Shown: piece after piece, positions 46,654 through 56,752 of the stretch
Position numbering within the stretch: position 1 is the stretch's first letter
Layout: each line of letters starts with the position of its first letter
Assembly: GCA_001766655.1 (NCBI GenBank)
Contig: MJCC01000014.1
Coordinates: 262,910 to 326,909, forward strand
Direction: 5' to 3'
Source of the DNA: Phytomonas francai
Lineage: Eukaryota > Euglenozoa > Kinetoplastea > Trypanosomatida > Trypanosomatidae
Length of the DNA: 64,000 nt
Translations under genes and position numbers: made by a program
Notes under the pieces: generated by a model
Seen by the model: only the letters and a program-made list of their open reading frames with translations
Databases searched by the model: none
What the model was told of the DNA's origin: nothing

Positions 46654-49209
46654 TTACGTTTTTGTCAGACGTGTCCAGATCGCCATGTAAAATCCCAGGA
46701 GTTTATCAATTGCCGTCAGCTGGACATCATAGTAAAGTGGAGCAAAGGATAACAAGCAGCGCGCCATCAACTCTACACTTTCCCACGCGGAGGGTCGCTG
46801 ACCGGCACGTATGGTATCAAATGCATGCTGCTTCAGTCTATGTATCGCCTCCGACTGACCCGAGTCTCTCTGCACACACTCCGTCAGCATCTGTATCTCA
46901 ACACCAATGGTGGCTCCAATCTTCCGAAGGAGCCATAGCCACTGCGGAATCTCATTTGCATCGTCCAGACCCGCGCGCTTCGCGGTGGGGAAAGATATTT
47001 TTCGACAGAAGCTCTTGATTCCCACCCAGCTAAGCGCATCCATGTCATTCGAATCGTCATAATAGCTCAGCAGACCACACACATGCATCATGGCGCGGCC
47101 GCGCAGAAGCTCTACGACAACGTTCAACGGATGCTCGACAACGCACTGCGCGATGAGGGAGGCCGATACGCGGTAGAAAATTGCGCGCAGTACCACACGT
47201 CGCGCCTCCGCCTCTCGTTGCGCTCTACGGGCTCTCCGTCGCCGTACCTCCTCACGTTCCGCTTTACGAATCTTGTGGCGCAGCCGCCGCATCACGTCTT
47301 CCGCCGTCTCTTCGGATTCGACCTTTGTCTTATGTTCTTTTTTCCGAGACCGGCTTTCCGAACGGGAGCGGTCCGCACGACGCGCGAGAGCCTTCCCGGT
47401 TTCTTTACGAGCCGATTTGGGGGCCTCCTCGCGGGCCCCCGCCTCGGACTCGGGGCGGGACGCCATGGTCCCCGCCTGACTACTCACCGCATCCCCCTCC
47501 TCCTCCTCTTCCTCTTCCTCGTCGTCGTCGTTGTCGTCGCTTGTCTTCGCGGCGGCGTATCTTCGCAGGAGGACGTACTCGACGGCCTCGTAGACGGTCA
47601 CGACGCCGCGGTTGATCAGCTGACTGCTGACCGGGATCAGCAGCCACTGGAGCAAAACCCCCGCGCAGCCGCAGCCCAGCCCCCGCAGCATCCCCGCGAC
47701 CGTCGGCCGGAGGTTCGCGAGGGCCCGCGGGAAGGGGTCCGCGGTCGCGAGCAGGATCGGGCTCACGACGCTCAGCAGGAAGGTGTCCAGGACCGTCCGC
47801 GAGGTCAGGCGGACGGCCCAGCCCACGAGCTGCCGCGTCGCGCGCCGGCTCCGCAGGCTCCGCACGACGAGCGACTTGTCGAGGAAGAGCGCGCCCTCGA
47901 GGTAGTCGTCGGCCATCTGCATCGCGACCCGCAGGAGGTGGAATTGGAGGAGGAAAGGCCCGGCCCACGGCCCCCCTGCCGCCGGCGGCCCCAGCCCCCG
48001 CCCCATCCCCCGCCCCGCGTCCCGGAAGTCCATCAGCCGCAGCCCCGCCAGCTTCTGCGTGAGCGCGCAGCCGTGGTGGATGCAGGAGACGGGGACGGCC
48101 CGCAGGACGTGCGCGAGGAGGTACGCCGGACGCGTGACGTCCAGCCCCGCGAGCCCTGACAGACGCGCGCGCGGCCCGCGGAGGCCGCCGCCTTCTCGCC
48201 CGCCCTGCGAGCCCCGCGCGGCCGACGACGAGCGCGCGGGGCTGCTGCGGCGGCGAGGGGGCGGCAGAGGAAGCGGCGCCGCGGAGGAGGCCACGCTCGA
48301 CTCCAGGCGCGCCAGCGAGCCGCGGCGGCGCCCGCTCAGCGGGGGCTTCCCGATCATCGGCGGCGGCATCAGCAGGCTGCCCACCGGAAGCACCGAGGAG
48401 AGCCCGCCCGCGCCGTCGGCCCCCCGCACGCTCGCGAGGCCGCGCTCGCCCGACGGCGCCCGCCTCGACCTCGACGAGGGCGACCCCGAGCGATGCCGGC
48501 TTCTGCGGTGCCCGGCGTCGGACCCCTCGGCGCTGCTTTTCCGGCGGCGTCGGTCGCTGCCGGCGGGGCCGGGGTCGCTATGGCGGCTCGAGACGCTCGC
48601 GCCGTCGGAGCGACTCCGGCGGGAGCCCCGCCGGACCGCCGTCTCCGAGCGCCTCGCGGAGACCTCCGCGCTGTGGGACCGCGGCGGCGCGGTATGCCCC
48701 CTTCTCGAACGCGCCCTCCCGCGTTCGACGCCCTCCAAGGAAATTATGGATGCCCCCGGCGTCGCCGTACCTCGCTCGCTATCGCTCCGGCTGCGGTGAT
48801 GACGACGGTGGGGGTAGCGGGTCGAGACCGAGGGCGTGGCCCCGCCCGCGGCGGCGGCGGCGGCATCGTCTTCGGTCGGCGCGGCCCCGCTTTGCGCCGG
48901 GGGCAAGAGCCGACGCCGGTGAGGGCGGTCGCGCCCGCTAGCCTCGCTCACCACACGCGAGGTTTCGCTATCGTCGTGGTCTTTGTGCGCCGAGGATTCC
49001 TCGGCAGGCCCCCCCCCCTGTTCGGAATTGCCACGGACGGACGAGTGCGTATGCCGTTGGTGGTGGTGGTGGTGCACACGCCGCACGACTAGTGTCTCCG
49101 GGCTAAACGAACGCAGGGTGTAGATGACAACCGAGGATACGACATAGACGATATTGACCGGATGCAGAATCTGTAGCGTAGCCTCTGGCACAAAAGGAAA
49201 TAGCGACAT
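46654..49209 (-). CDS. Arg/Ser-rich membrane protein, possibly carrier-like
   Basis: Unrecognised overall. From the ATG at 49209 the product is 851 residues. A short hydrophobic N-terminus (about residues 1-40, with HPVNIVYVVSSVVIYTL) is followed by some 300 residues of Arg/Ser/His-rich disorder. The last half has several hydrophobic stretches (LLQFHLLRVAM; RTVLDTFLLSVVSPILLATADPFPRAL; GVLLQWLLIPVSSQLI) and a segment VVEHPLNVVVELLRGR. The Pro-containing HP-x-N/D-x3 elements recall divergent mitochondrial carriers or MTCH-like proteins, but the canonical P-x-[DE]-x2-[KR] signature is not preserved, so this is a weak hint. The start follows a sense-strand pyrimidine tract and AG at 49238-49239; in-frame sequence upstream of that AG is excluded. 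Confidence 0.6.
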   Translation of the reverse strand: MSLFPFVPEATLQILHPVNIVYVVSSVVIYTLRSFSPETLVVRRVHHHHHQRHTHSSVRGNSEQGGGPAEESSAHKDHDDSETSRVVSEASGRDRPHRRRLLPPAQSGAAPTEDDAAAAAAGGATPSVSTRYPHRRHHRSRSDSERGTATPGASIISLEGVERGRARSRRGHTAPPRSHSAEVSARRSETAVRRGSRRSRSDGASVSSRHSDPGPAGSDRRRRKSSAEGSDAGHRRSRHRSGSPSSRSRRAPSGERGLASVRGADGAGGLSSVLPVGSLLMPPPMIGKPPLSGRRRGSLARLESSVASSAAPLPLPPPRRRSSPARSSSAARGSQGGREGGGLRGPRARLSGLAGLDVTRPAYLLAHVLRAVPVSCIHHGCALTQKLAGLRLMDFRDAGRGMGRGLGPPAAGGPWAGPFLLQFHLLRVAMQMADDYLEGALFLDKSLVVRSLRSRRATRQLVGWAVRLTSRTVLDTFLLSVVSPILLATADPFPRALANLRPTVAGMLRGLGCGCAGVLLQWLLIPVSSQLINRGVVTVYEAVEYVLLRRYAAAKTSDDNDDDEEEEEEEEGDAVSSQAGTMASRPESEAGAREEAPKSARKETGKALARRADRSRSESRSRKKEHKTKVESEETAEDVMRRLRHKIRKAEREEVRRRRARRAQREAEARRVVLRAIFYRVSASLIAQCVVEHPLNVVVELLRGRAMMHVCGLLSYYDDSNDMDALSWVGIKSFCRKISFPTAKRAGLDDANEIPQWLWLLRKIGATIGVEIQMLTECVQRDSGQSEAIHRLKQHAFDTIRAGQRPSAWESVELMARCLLSFAPLYYDVQLTAIDKLLGFYMAIWTRLTKT

Positions 49210-49589
49210 TGTACCCCAAAAAGGAACGCGCGGGAAACTAAGAACAATGTAAAGCGAATCAATACCAACCACTACCAGCCGACAAGTGTGAGGGTTGGGT
49301 GGCTCCTTGGTACTTCCTCTTGAGAGAAAGCTTCTTTTGGATTGCAAGTCCGTGAATTGTAAAAAGATGGGAAATCCCCTGATACTTTTTTTTTTTTACT
49401 AAGGGGGTTCTAATTCGAGAAGGAGGGAAAGGGAATGCACATTACGTGTAAAGAACACATAATAAATTAGACAATTTTTTTGTACAGACGTCTTTTGATT
49501 AGTATATATATATATATATATATACATATATCTTGTTCAGAGTTGTTAGCTTTTCCCCTTTTTGTGCTAGCGCCTTTTTTTTTAACTTT
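49210..49589. other. leader and intergenic
   Basis: Spacer of about 380 bases including a TA tract (49503-49524) 66 bases 3' of the next gene's stop. No gene seen. Confidence 0.6.
49238..49239 (-). promoter_or_regulatory. putative trans-splice acceptor AG
   Basis: Sense strand reads CGCTTTACATTGTTCTTAG, 29 bases before the ATG at 49209. Confidence 0.5.
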
Positions 49590-51059
49590 CTAATTTAAGG
49601 AGGCTGTGATGCAGCGACCGTTGATAAACGAACCGTTTAGCAATCTCGCTGCCGTCACGGCAACATTCGGTTTTGCAAATTCCAGTACCACCACACCGCC
49701 GATTCCGTTCACATCATGCAGTCCTCGTAAATGGATCAGGGAATTATAGTCGTTGGGTTGAGGAATGTGGGGAATCACAGGCGCCGTTCCCAGTTGCTTG
49801 TCACCCCAAATGCCCTCCGTAGCGGCTTTTTGAATAAGTAAATTTTCTCCAGAAATGAGAGGAGTCAGGCCCATAGTTTCTGAGCTCGTTAACACACCCA
49901 CGCCCCCTGTGTTATCACCCACGCCGGACGCCGTGGGTGGATCCAGATAGCCCTCGGCGGGCCCCGCGCCCGCCTCCTTCGCGCTCGCCGCACGCTGCAC
50001 GCTGGCGGCCATCTCCTGCGCGGGACGCCGAACCTTCCACGGCACCTCCCCCGTGAGCTGCTCTATAATCGAGCAGAGATGCTCCTGCGCGACCGCGAGA
50101 TCCACGCCGCAAAGCGTGAGCTGTCCAAGAGCGCAGTGCGATCGCCCCGGCGCCTGTCGGGCCCCGTCCTCCCTTTTTTTCGCATACCCTCCGCCCTGGC
50201 CTGCCTTCTCGCGGCCTGCGTCCTCGCCCACGGCGTGGAGGCCCCGCGCGGACACCGTGGCCGAGGTGGCATTCGACGCAGAGCCCAGGCTGACGGCCTC
50301 CACGTCGTCGTTCGCCGTGGTCTGGCCTCTTCCGACGGCGGCGTTGTAGGATGGGGGCCGCCATGCGGGGGCGGAGAGCCCGGTGCGTTTGCCGTCCTTC
50401 CTGCCATGGCTCCTTTCCAGCGGCGCATGTCGGTGTGCATCCTCCTCGAGGCTCGTTCGTGGGAGAGCGGCTTCCCGATGCGGCCTTTGCCCGGACGAGC
50501 CCGGACTGGTCTCACGCCTCCGGCGCGGCCGACGCCCTACGTCGTCGTCGTCGTCGTCATCGTTGTCGTCGTCGTCTGCCCACCTCTTCCCGCTTCGCTC
50601 AGAAGCTCTCGCATGATATCTGTGCGGGGCCCTGTCTTTTGAGCGCCTGTGGTGGTATCTGTTAGGGTCGGACGAGCGATAGTCGTCGTCGTGGCCCACG
50701 TCCTTGAACTCGGTCGTCGATCTTTCGTCTTCATAGGCATCCGCCTCCTCTCCCCGGTGTCGTTTTCTCCCTCGGCGAGGATAGCCTTCGTCGCGGAGCG
50801 GGTGAGGGCGACCTGGATGACCACGATCCTTTCGCCCCTCTCGTTTCGACTCCACGTACGCGCGGCGATCATTCTTGGGCTCGTGGTAGCGCCGCCAACC
50901 TCGCGCCCCCACGTCCTCGCCGTCGGAGTAATAGGAATCGTACCCTCTTCTCCTGTGTTTGCCATCACGCTCGGAGCTAGGATTTCCTGAGGAAAGGTGT
51001 AGTCGCGGGTGGTGATCGTCTCGGGAACTGTCCCAACTATCGCGAAAAGATCGTCCCAT
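49590..51059 (-). CDS. RS-rich RNA-binding protein with C-terminal RRM/UHM (splicing-factor-like)
   Basis: Candidate splicing factor. The 489-residue product opens with about 240 residues of Arg/Ser/Asp/His-rich disorder with many RS, RR and RD pairs and a poly-Asp run, like an RS domain. A less charged middle follows. The last 90 residues show an RRM-like fold: SLIHLRGLHDV as an RNP2-type strand, then GGVVVLEFAKPNVAVTAARLLNGSFINGRCITASL. The last part resembles the U2AF65/CAPER UHM (a degenerate RRM that binds Trp-ligand motifs) with its F-x-GR-x-V/I ending. Such a protein would fit trans-splicing of the polycistronic array, but the specific identity (U2AF65-like, CAPER-like or other) is open. 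Confidence 0.6.
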   Translation of the reverse strand: MGRSFRDSWDSSRDDHHPRLHLSSGNPSSERDGKHRRRGYDSYYSDGEDVGARGWRRYHEPKNDRRAYVESKREGRKDRGHPGRPHPLRDEGYPRRGRKRHRGEEADAYEDERSTTEFKDVGHDDDYRSSDPNRYHHRRSKDRAPHRYHARASERSGKRWADDDDNDDDDDDDVGRRPRRRRETSPGSSGQRPHREAALPRTSLEEDAHRHAPLERSHGRKDGKRTGLSAPAWRPPSYNAAVGRGQTTANDDVEAVSLGSASNATSATVSARGLHAVGEDAGREKAGQGGGYAKKREDGARQAPGRSHCALGQLTLCGVDLAVAQEHLCSIIEQLTGEVPWKVRRPAQEMAASVQRAASAKEAGAGPAEGYLDPPTASGVGDNTGGVGVLTSSETMGLTPLISGENLLIQKAATEGIWGDKQLGTAPVIPHIPQPNDYNSLIHLRGLHDVNGIGGVVVLEFAKPNVAVTAARLLNGSFINGRCITASLN

Positions 51060-51539
51060 ATGTTTGCCTGATCAGTGGCGGTTTTACCCTAATCTGGTTG
51101 GTACCAAAGGGTTTTTTCCCACTTGTTAAGTACTAAATATAGGGGAAAAAAACGATTGACTCCTGAGCTCCTTTAGAGAACAGTATTCCCTGATTAAGAA
51201 AGAAAAGGAAAGCGAGTGCGTAGAAAAGATGGTGTGTTTATGCAGGCGTATGACTGAAAAAAAAAAAGCAGATTTGTGATTTCATTGTGCCCTACACGTC
51301 CCGTATCCTTGTTTTTACTGCGGGAGCGGCTAATGACGTTGACTATTCTGCTCAACTGGGATGGACTGCCGACACTGTGGTGAGTCATCGCACGCCAGTG
51401 ATGTGAAAGGAAGGGACCGCTGAGGTTGGGTAAACCAGGCCCCCCCCCCCCCCCCCTTTCCTTTCAATCCTTTTTCCTCTCTCTTTCTTCCTTTTTTTTT
51501 GGGATTCCGCAATTGCCAAGGCCCTCGCCCTCCCCCCCC
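51060..51539. other. intergenic with C17 homopolymer
   Basis: Spacer of 480 bases. A run of 17 C (51440-51456) lies about 85 bases downstream of the methyltransferase stop, so it is poly-G in the sense-strand 3' region. No gene seen. Confidence 0.65.
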
Positions 51540-52964
51540 TTAGGGCGCGGCGTGCTGCTGGGAGGCGTCGAGGAAGCGCCTCCACATCCCCGCCATCCCG
51601 ACGATCTCGTCGACGGTGAGCTCGAGGACGGCGGTGGCGCCGTCGAGGCGGGCCTCCTGCAGGAGGTGCTGCGCGACCTCGTCGGGCAGGAACCCGCGGA
51701 GGGCCTTGTGGGCCCCCCCGCCCCGCCGCCCGGGCGCCATCAGAAGATTCGTAAAATGGATCAGCGCGGCGCCGTCGAGGCCGCCGACGGGGCGCGCGCG
51801 GGGCTCGAGCGTGAGCAGGGCGCCGAGGACCGCCGTCCGGGGGTAGTACGTCCACTCCTGGAAGACCCGCACCGTCCGGACGTGGAAGTAGGCCTGGAGG
51901 AGGACGGAGAGCCGCGAGAAGTGCACGGAGCCCGGCTGCGCCGTCAGCCGGTCCGCGATCTCCTTCTGCGCGAACACGTGCAGGGGGACGCGGCCGAAGG
52001 CGAAGAGCCCGGCGCGCCGCGAGCAGTCCACGGCGTACCGCATCAAAAGCTCCGTGATGATGTCGAAGGGCAGGTTCGCGACGACCTCGACCTTCGCGTC
52101 GCCGTTCGCCCACCAGCCCTCGCGGACGTCGAGCGCCGGGTTCGGCGACGTCCACGCCGGGCCCCCGCGCGCGCGGCGTTTGCGCAGGAGCCGATCGCGA
52201 GCCGCGCTCCGAAGCGGCGCGAAGCCGTCGAGGCCGCCGTCGTCGTGGGAGGGCGACGCCCCCATGGCCCCCATTCGCATTTCCTCCTCCTCTTCCTCCT
52301 CCTCTTCCCCCCCTTTTGGCCGTTTCCGAAGGTTCATCCGGTAAAACTCCGGGAAGTGCAGCCTTATCGAGTCCAGCTCGTTCACCTTTAGGATATCCGC
52401 GTTCATCCATTTGAACTTGTCCTTTGTGAGAATTCGGACTTGCTCGAGGTGGGGGTTGAAGCGCTCGTCCATCTCGATTCCGAGGACGCCAACGCAGGGA
52501 CGTGTAAGCAGGCTCCGCGTGAGCGAGCCCGCACCGGGCCCGAGCTCGATCAAGAGTTTGTCCGGCGTGCGAAACGCCGTCTGGGCGAGCTTCGTGATGA
52601 TCTGATGGGTGAGTTTTAGGTTTATGATGAAGCGCTGGTCGTACTTTGCGAGGTAGCCGGCGTGGGGGACCTTGAAAAGCTGTTTGAGCCCGTCCGATTT
52701 GAGCCGCTGCCCGCCGGGGCACCGCAGGGGGGGCAGGGCCACCGCTTGAATATCTCGCGCGCCGTCCGGCGGCCCGCCGACGGAAATCGTCGAGTTGAGG
52801 ACGTGCGTTTTATGGGAACTCCCCCCGCGGCGTCGGCGGGGGCTCGTCCAGGGAAATCGCGGAAAGGGGGTGGGCCGGAGGGAAAGCGCGCGGCGGCTCA
52901 CAACGGCGCCCCCCGCCGGCGTCGAATCCGCAAGAAAACGAGCGGAACGCAGTAGGCGATGCAT
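51540..52964 (-). CDS. KsgA/TFB1M-type rRNA adenine dimethyltransferase, probably mitochondrial
   Basis: Likely dimethylates adjacent adenines in mitochondrial small-subunit rRNA, or is a TFB2M-like transcription factor of the same fold. From the ATG at 52964 it is 474 residues. The first 50 are Arg/Ser/Ala-rich with few acidic residues, a plausible presequence. The Rossmann domain starts QRFIINLKLTHQI (family QNFL-type), then SAM motif I LIELGPGAGSLTR (138-150), an acidic motif II (GIEMDE), motif IV NLPF, and a helical C-terminal domain. An acidic Glu-rich insertion near residue 215 and a further insert of about 60 residues separate motifs III and IV. NLPF followed by hydrophobics is the adenine-binding motif. 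The start lies after a strong CT tract (53078-53100) and AG at 53068-53069. Confidence 0.85.
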   Translation of the reverse strand: MHRLLRSARFLADSTPAGGAVVSRRALSLRPTPFPRFPWTSPRRRRGGSSHKTHVLNSTISVGGPPDGARDIQAVALPPLRCPGGQRLKSDGLKQLFKVPHAGYLAKYDQRFIINLKLTHQIITKLAQTAFRTPDKLLIELGPGAGSLTRSLLTRPCVGVLGIEMDERFNPHLEQVRILTKDKFKWMNADILKVNELDSIRLHFPEFYRMNLRKRPKGGEEEEEEEEEMRMGAMGASPSHDDGGLDGFAPLRSAARDRLLRKRRARGGPAWTSPNPALDVREGWWANGDAKVEVVANLPFDIITELLMRYAVDCSRRAGLFAFGRVPLHVFAQKEIADRLTAQPGSVHFSRLSVLLQAYFHVRTVRVFQEWTYYPRTAVLGALLTLEPRARPVGGLDGAALIHFTNLLMAPGRRGGGAHKALRGFLPDEVAQHLLQEARLDGATAVLELTVDEIVGMAGMWRRFLDASQQHAAP

Positions 52965-53680
52965 CGACCCCAACCGCACCGAGCGTATCCACCCAATACC
53001 AGTCAAGAGGGATTGAAATGGGTGGGGGACGCCTTCTTTTTTTGGTCCTTTTCGTGATCCACTTTCACTCAAAGTCGAAGTCGAGAGAGGGAGAGAGAGA
53101 TTAAATAAACCTAACAAAGAAGACACGCATGTCATAGTGCAAAGGTACATAGGCGCGCTCTTTGAATTTTGGAATACGATCAGAGAACATTCTTCAGCCG
53201 TAAGACAATTGCAATAGTAACATGGAGACGTAAAAAATTAATTTCAATGGGAATAAGGTTATGGACGGCACTTTGTGTTTAATTCCTCTGCGGCTCAAAA
53301 AAAGGGCCATTTTTTGAAAATATGCTTGACAATATCAAAGGCACTGTCCTCAATTATCGGACATGCACATTTGTGTGCATAACAAAGGGGAACTAAAAAA
53401 AATATCTTTCAAGGGAAAATCCTGACAATGTTACGGCACTTGAATAAAAGCTTCAGTTTGAATGAAGGCCGTAATATTCAATGTCTTTATTTAGAAGAAT
53501 AATGGCACAAGCTAAAGTGGCAACGCAATTTTATTTAATGTCTATTACATATCTATATATCTATATATATATAGTTTTAAATAATAATAACAATAATAGC
53601 AAATATTCCTAGTCTTGTGACTTTTTTGTATAGAGAATCATAGCCCTTCTTTTTATCGCATTTTTTTTTTTTAATAGTAT
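52965..53680. other. leader and intergenic
   Basis: About 715 bases. The left part is the predicted 5' leader of the methyltransferase gene. The remainder is AT-rich with a TA tract (53550-53575) about 105 bases 3' of the kinase stop. No gene seen. Confidence 0.6.
53068..53069 (-). promoter_or_regulatory. putative trans-splice acceptor AG
   Basis: A 20-base C/T-only tract (complement of 53081-53100) leads to the first AG here, 104 bases before the ATG at 52964. Confidence 0.45.
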
Positions 53681-55069
53681 TTAATTCTTTAATGCGGAAG
53701 GTCCTACTTTTAATTTTGGATTCATCACGGCCGCACGTGTGGGCTTCTGTTTCCATGTCGGCGTGGTTCGTCTATACGCGGTTACGTCGCCTTCCTTGTC
53801 GTTCGCGAGAAGTTCCTCCTCTTGCAGGGCTGCGATCTCGCCCTGCAGGCGTTTTTGTTCATTTTTCGTCATGGAAGGCACGATTTCTTGTTCGGGCGGA
53901 TACGGCTCGTTGTATTCAGGCTTTCTGCCCTTGGCTGAAGATTTATCGGACGCCCCCGGCTGGCGAGAGTTGGGGATCACTACGCAATCCATACCATAGG
54001 AATGAAATTCCGTCGCTTCTTCTGTCAAAGATTCCGGAAAGTTTCCTGCTTCGGTGTCTTTGTTCATGCACTTGGTGAAGAAAGGGTGCTGGAGGGCCTC
54101 CGCGGCGGAGATTCGCGTGGCGCTATTCTGCTCCAACATCAACAGGATCAAATTCTTCGCCTCGTCGCTGATTTTATCCCAGCCGTACTTGGAGCTGAAG
54201 AGAATGCCGTGGTTGATCTTTTTGAGAAGCGCCCGGCGCTCTTCGCTGGTTTTGACCTGCCCGTAAAACGGCGGGCATCCGGAAAGGAGGATGTACATCA
54301 CAACCCCCACCGACCACACATCCACGCTCTTGACGAGGGTTTTCGTGGTGCAGAACGGCTCCGAGCCATGCTCCTCGATCCCGCGGATGATCTCCGGGGC
54401 GATATAAAACGACGTCCCGCAGGGCGTATTTCGCACATCCCACTCCATCACGAGCTTCGCAAATCCAAAGTCCGTCAGCTTCACCTCCAAGTCCAGGTGA
54501 TCCGGATTGATATTGTTGATGCCTTTTTTTTTTATGTTCACCGTTTCTCGCTCCTTGCCGGCCTTTTTGTCAGATTTCGTCAATGGCATGGGTGGGTTAT
54601 ATCGCGTGTTGATCAGAATGTTCTCGGGTTTGATATCCCGATGGACGATGCTATGGGAGTGGAGGTAGACCACCGCGGACAGGATCGCGTGCACGATTCG
54701 CCGCGTCAGCGCCTCGTTGATTTTACTATTGCGGACAATAAACTCAAAAAGATCCTCGTCCATGCGATCGAAGACGAAGTAAAACCGATCGGAGGTTCGG
54801 ATGGTCTCGTGTAGGGTGATAATGTTCGGATGCCGCGTCCGACGGAGGATCTCGCGCTCGTGGATGACCACGACCGCCTTGGCGCCCGTGAGCTCCTCGC
54901 GTTTGACGATCTTCAGCGCGCGAAGGACGCCGGTCGGGACATGGCGCGCCTCCACCACTTCTGAAAAGGAGCCTTTGCCGAGCGGGACGACGTGGTCGAT
55001 GTCGTACAGGCTTCGAATATCCACCCCTTCCACCAGCGGGGTCACCGGAACTTGCATCTTGGCGCGCAT
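53681..55069 (-). CDS. CAMK-like Ser/Thr protein kinase with activation-loop-proximal insert
   Basis: Calcium/calmodulin-kinase-like Ser/Thr kinase of 462 residues. It has Gly loop LGKGSFSEV (30-38), VAIK-type Lys53 in RALKIVK, HRDIKPENILI (143-153), DFGFAK (200-205), CGTSFYIAPEI with APE (224-226) and DVWSVGVVMYILLSGCPPF. These are CAMK-group features. Between HRDIKPEN and DFG is an insert of about 40 residues (152-192), Lys/Asn-rich. There is no EF-hand or FHA domain; the C-terminal tail of about 110 residues is disordered with an amphipathic KNEQKRLQGEIAALQEEELLA helix. I cannot place it in a named subfamily. The start at 55069 is the first ATG; Met5 is a close alternative. Confidence 0.85.
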   Translation of the reverse strand: MRAKMQVPVTPLVEGVDIRSLYDIDHVVPLGKGSFSEVVEARHVPTGVLRALKIVKREELTGAKAVVVIHEREILRRTRHPNIITLHETIRTSDRFYFVFDRMDEDLFEFIVRNSKINEALTRRIVHAILSAVVYLHSHSIVHRDIKPENILINTRYNPPMPLTKSDKKAGKERETVNIKKKGINNINPDHLDLEVKLTDFGFAKLVMEWDVRNTPCGTSFYIAPEIIRGIEEHGSEPFCTTKTLVKSVDVWSVGVVMYILLSGCPPFYGQVKTSEERRALLKKINHGILFSSKYGWDKISDEAKNLILLMLEQNSATRISAAEALQHPFFTKCMNKDTEAGNFPESLTEEATEFHSYGMDCVVIPNSRQPGASDKSSAKGRKPEYNEPYPPEQEIVPSMTKNEQKRLQGEIAALQEEELLANDKEGDVTAYRRTTPTWKQKPTRAAVMNPKLKVGPSALKN

Positions 55070-56718
55070 GAGAACTTCTCGCTCTCTTTATATAAAAATA
55101 AATACTATATATATTTTGGTGACTGAATGGATGCAAATAGAGATATCTGCCCTATGATCCTTTATGAGGAAAAATACTTTTAGGTGCCTCAATTTTTTCG
55201 TACTAGGCCCCTATGATTACTATTTTGAATCGGTTCCCCCTATATTTGCTTGCAATAATCAGTTTCCAAGTCTGAATTCTCAGTTAACTAGATTCTATGA
55301 AGAATTTTGGAGAATACGAAAATGAATATATTAACATATATTCATATCAGGGAGCAATAAAGGAGAGTAAGGCCTCAAAGGCATAAGTTTTCATGTTACC
55401 ATTATTCAGAGAAGTTTCTTCTATTCAGAATTGAAAATAATAGTTATTAAAAGAGAAAAATTAGTAGGTATTGGATAATTATAAAATAATTGACAACCAT
55501 AGTTTATCACAGTCCATTGTGGTTGGGTTTATTTTTATTTTCGGATTTAGGGTTGAAAAATCCTATCCTTTTTGCCATGCCCTTTTTCTGTGCACTTTCC
55601 TCTCAACACTTTCACCATTGGGAAAGGCCAAAGGGATAGAAATGATATCCATAGAGTTCTCTTATATTAATTTCCTCCATTCTACAGTTTTAATATTGTA
55701 CGAACATATGAATTTTAGACTTTTCATACACTCTTCCCTTGTCATGAGGTTGCTGTTTGTAAAGACATTGTATAAGGAAGCTCATATAAAAAAGGGAGAT
55801 CTGAACTAACGTGGAGTAGGATGGATATTTTTCGCGGAAATCGTGTTTGAGAAATAACGCCGAGTCGGAAATGCACAGGAAAAAGAAGCACCCTCTTAAA
55901 CATAGATTACATTATAGTATTTGAGGGTAGCAAGAAGTTAAGCTAACAAAAAAAGCAAAAGGAAAATTAGATCCAATCCTTAGCAAAACACGAGAAGCAT
56001 GCACACATAAAAGCCCCTTTTGAATATTATGTATGAAATTAATATTCTACCTAATATGTCCCCCCCCCCCAAAGGAAAATTTATTGTTTTCAATTGTTGA
56101 TTCTTCCTTCTTTTTTGCACACTTTCCTTACCCAGAGATGTAGGCTGTAGTTCGCCATTAAAGCCATCCTTATCCTCTACAATGCATTCATTATCATCAT
56201 TGCAGTTACAGATCTTCCTCTGACATACAACAGTGAAGAGGAGGATATGTATGCGGAGGGATACGCTTGTCCTCTGTAAAGGGAAAAGTGACCTTTTCCC
56301 CCGAGTTACTCTGAATACGACTCTGAGTGCAAAAAAGAACGAAGTATTATTCAGTGGTAAAACAAATGAAGGTGAGTTTTTTTTTCCCCATCTCGTTCCT
56401 TTATAGAAAGAACAAAATAGTCACTATTTATAGCTGTAGGAAAAATATCTCACCGGACGTACAGGAAAATGCTGACAATGACATACAAGGGCAAATTATT
56501 GTGTGTATTATTCTTACTTTGAGGGATACTGGTAACAAAATCAAAAAAAGACATAAAGTAGCATTGCAATGTATAAAGACAAAAAAAGTGAGATGTTATG
56601 GTATTTTTTTCCTTTTTAATCTTCTTCATTTGGCAGAAAATCAACTTATTACAGTTATTAAAGCAAACCCATACATATCTTTTTCATTTTAGGACTCTGT
56701 ATCTTCAACATTTTTTCC

Positions 56719-56752
<34 letters not shown>

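Noticed and set aside
47083..48159. Long plus-strand frame over the carrier-like gene
   Set aside because: GC-driven shadow of the minus-strand frame; Arg/Pro-rich with no domain.
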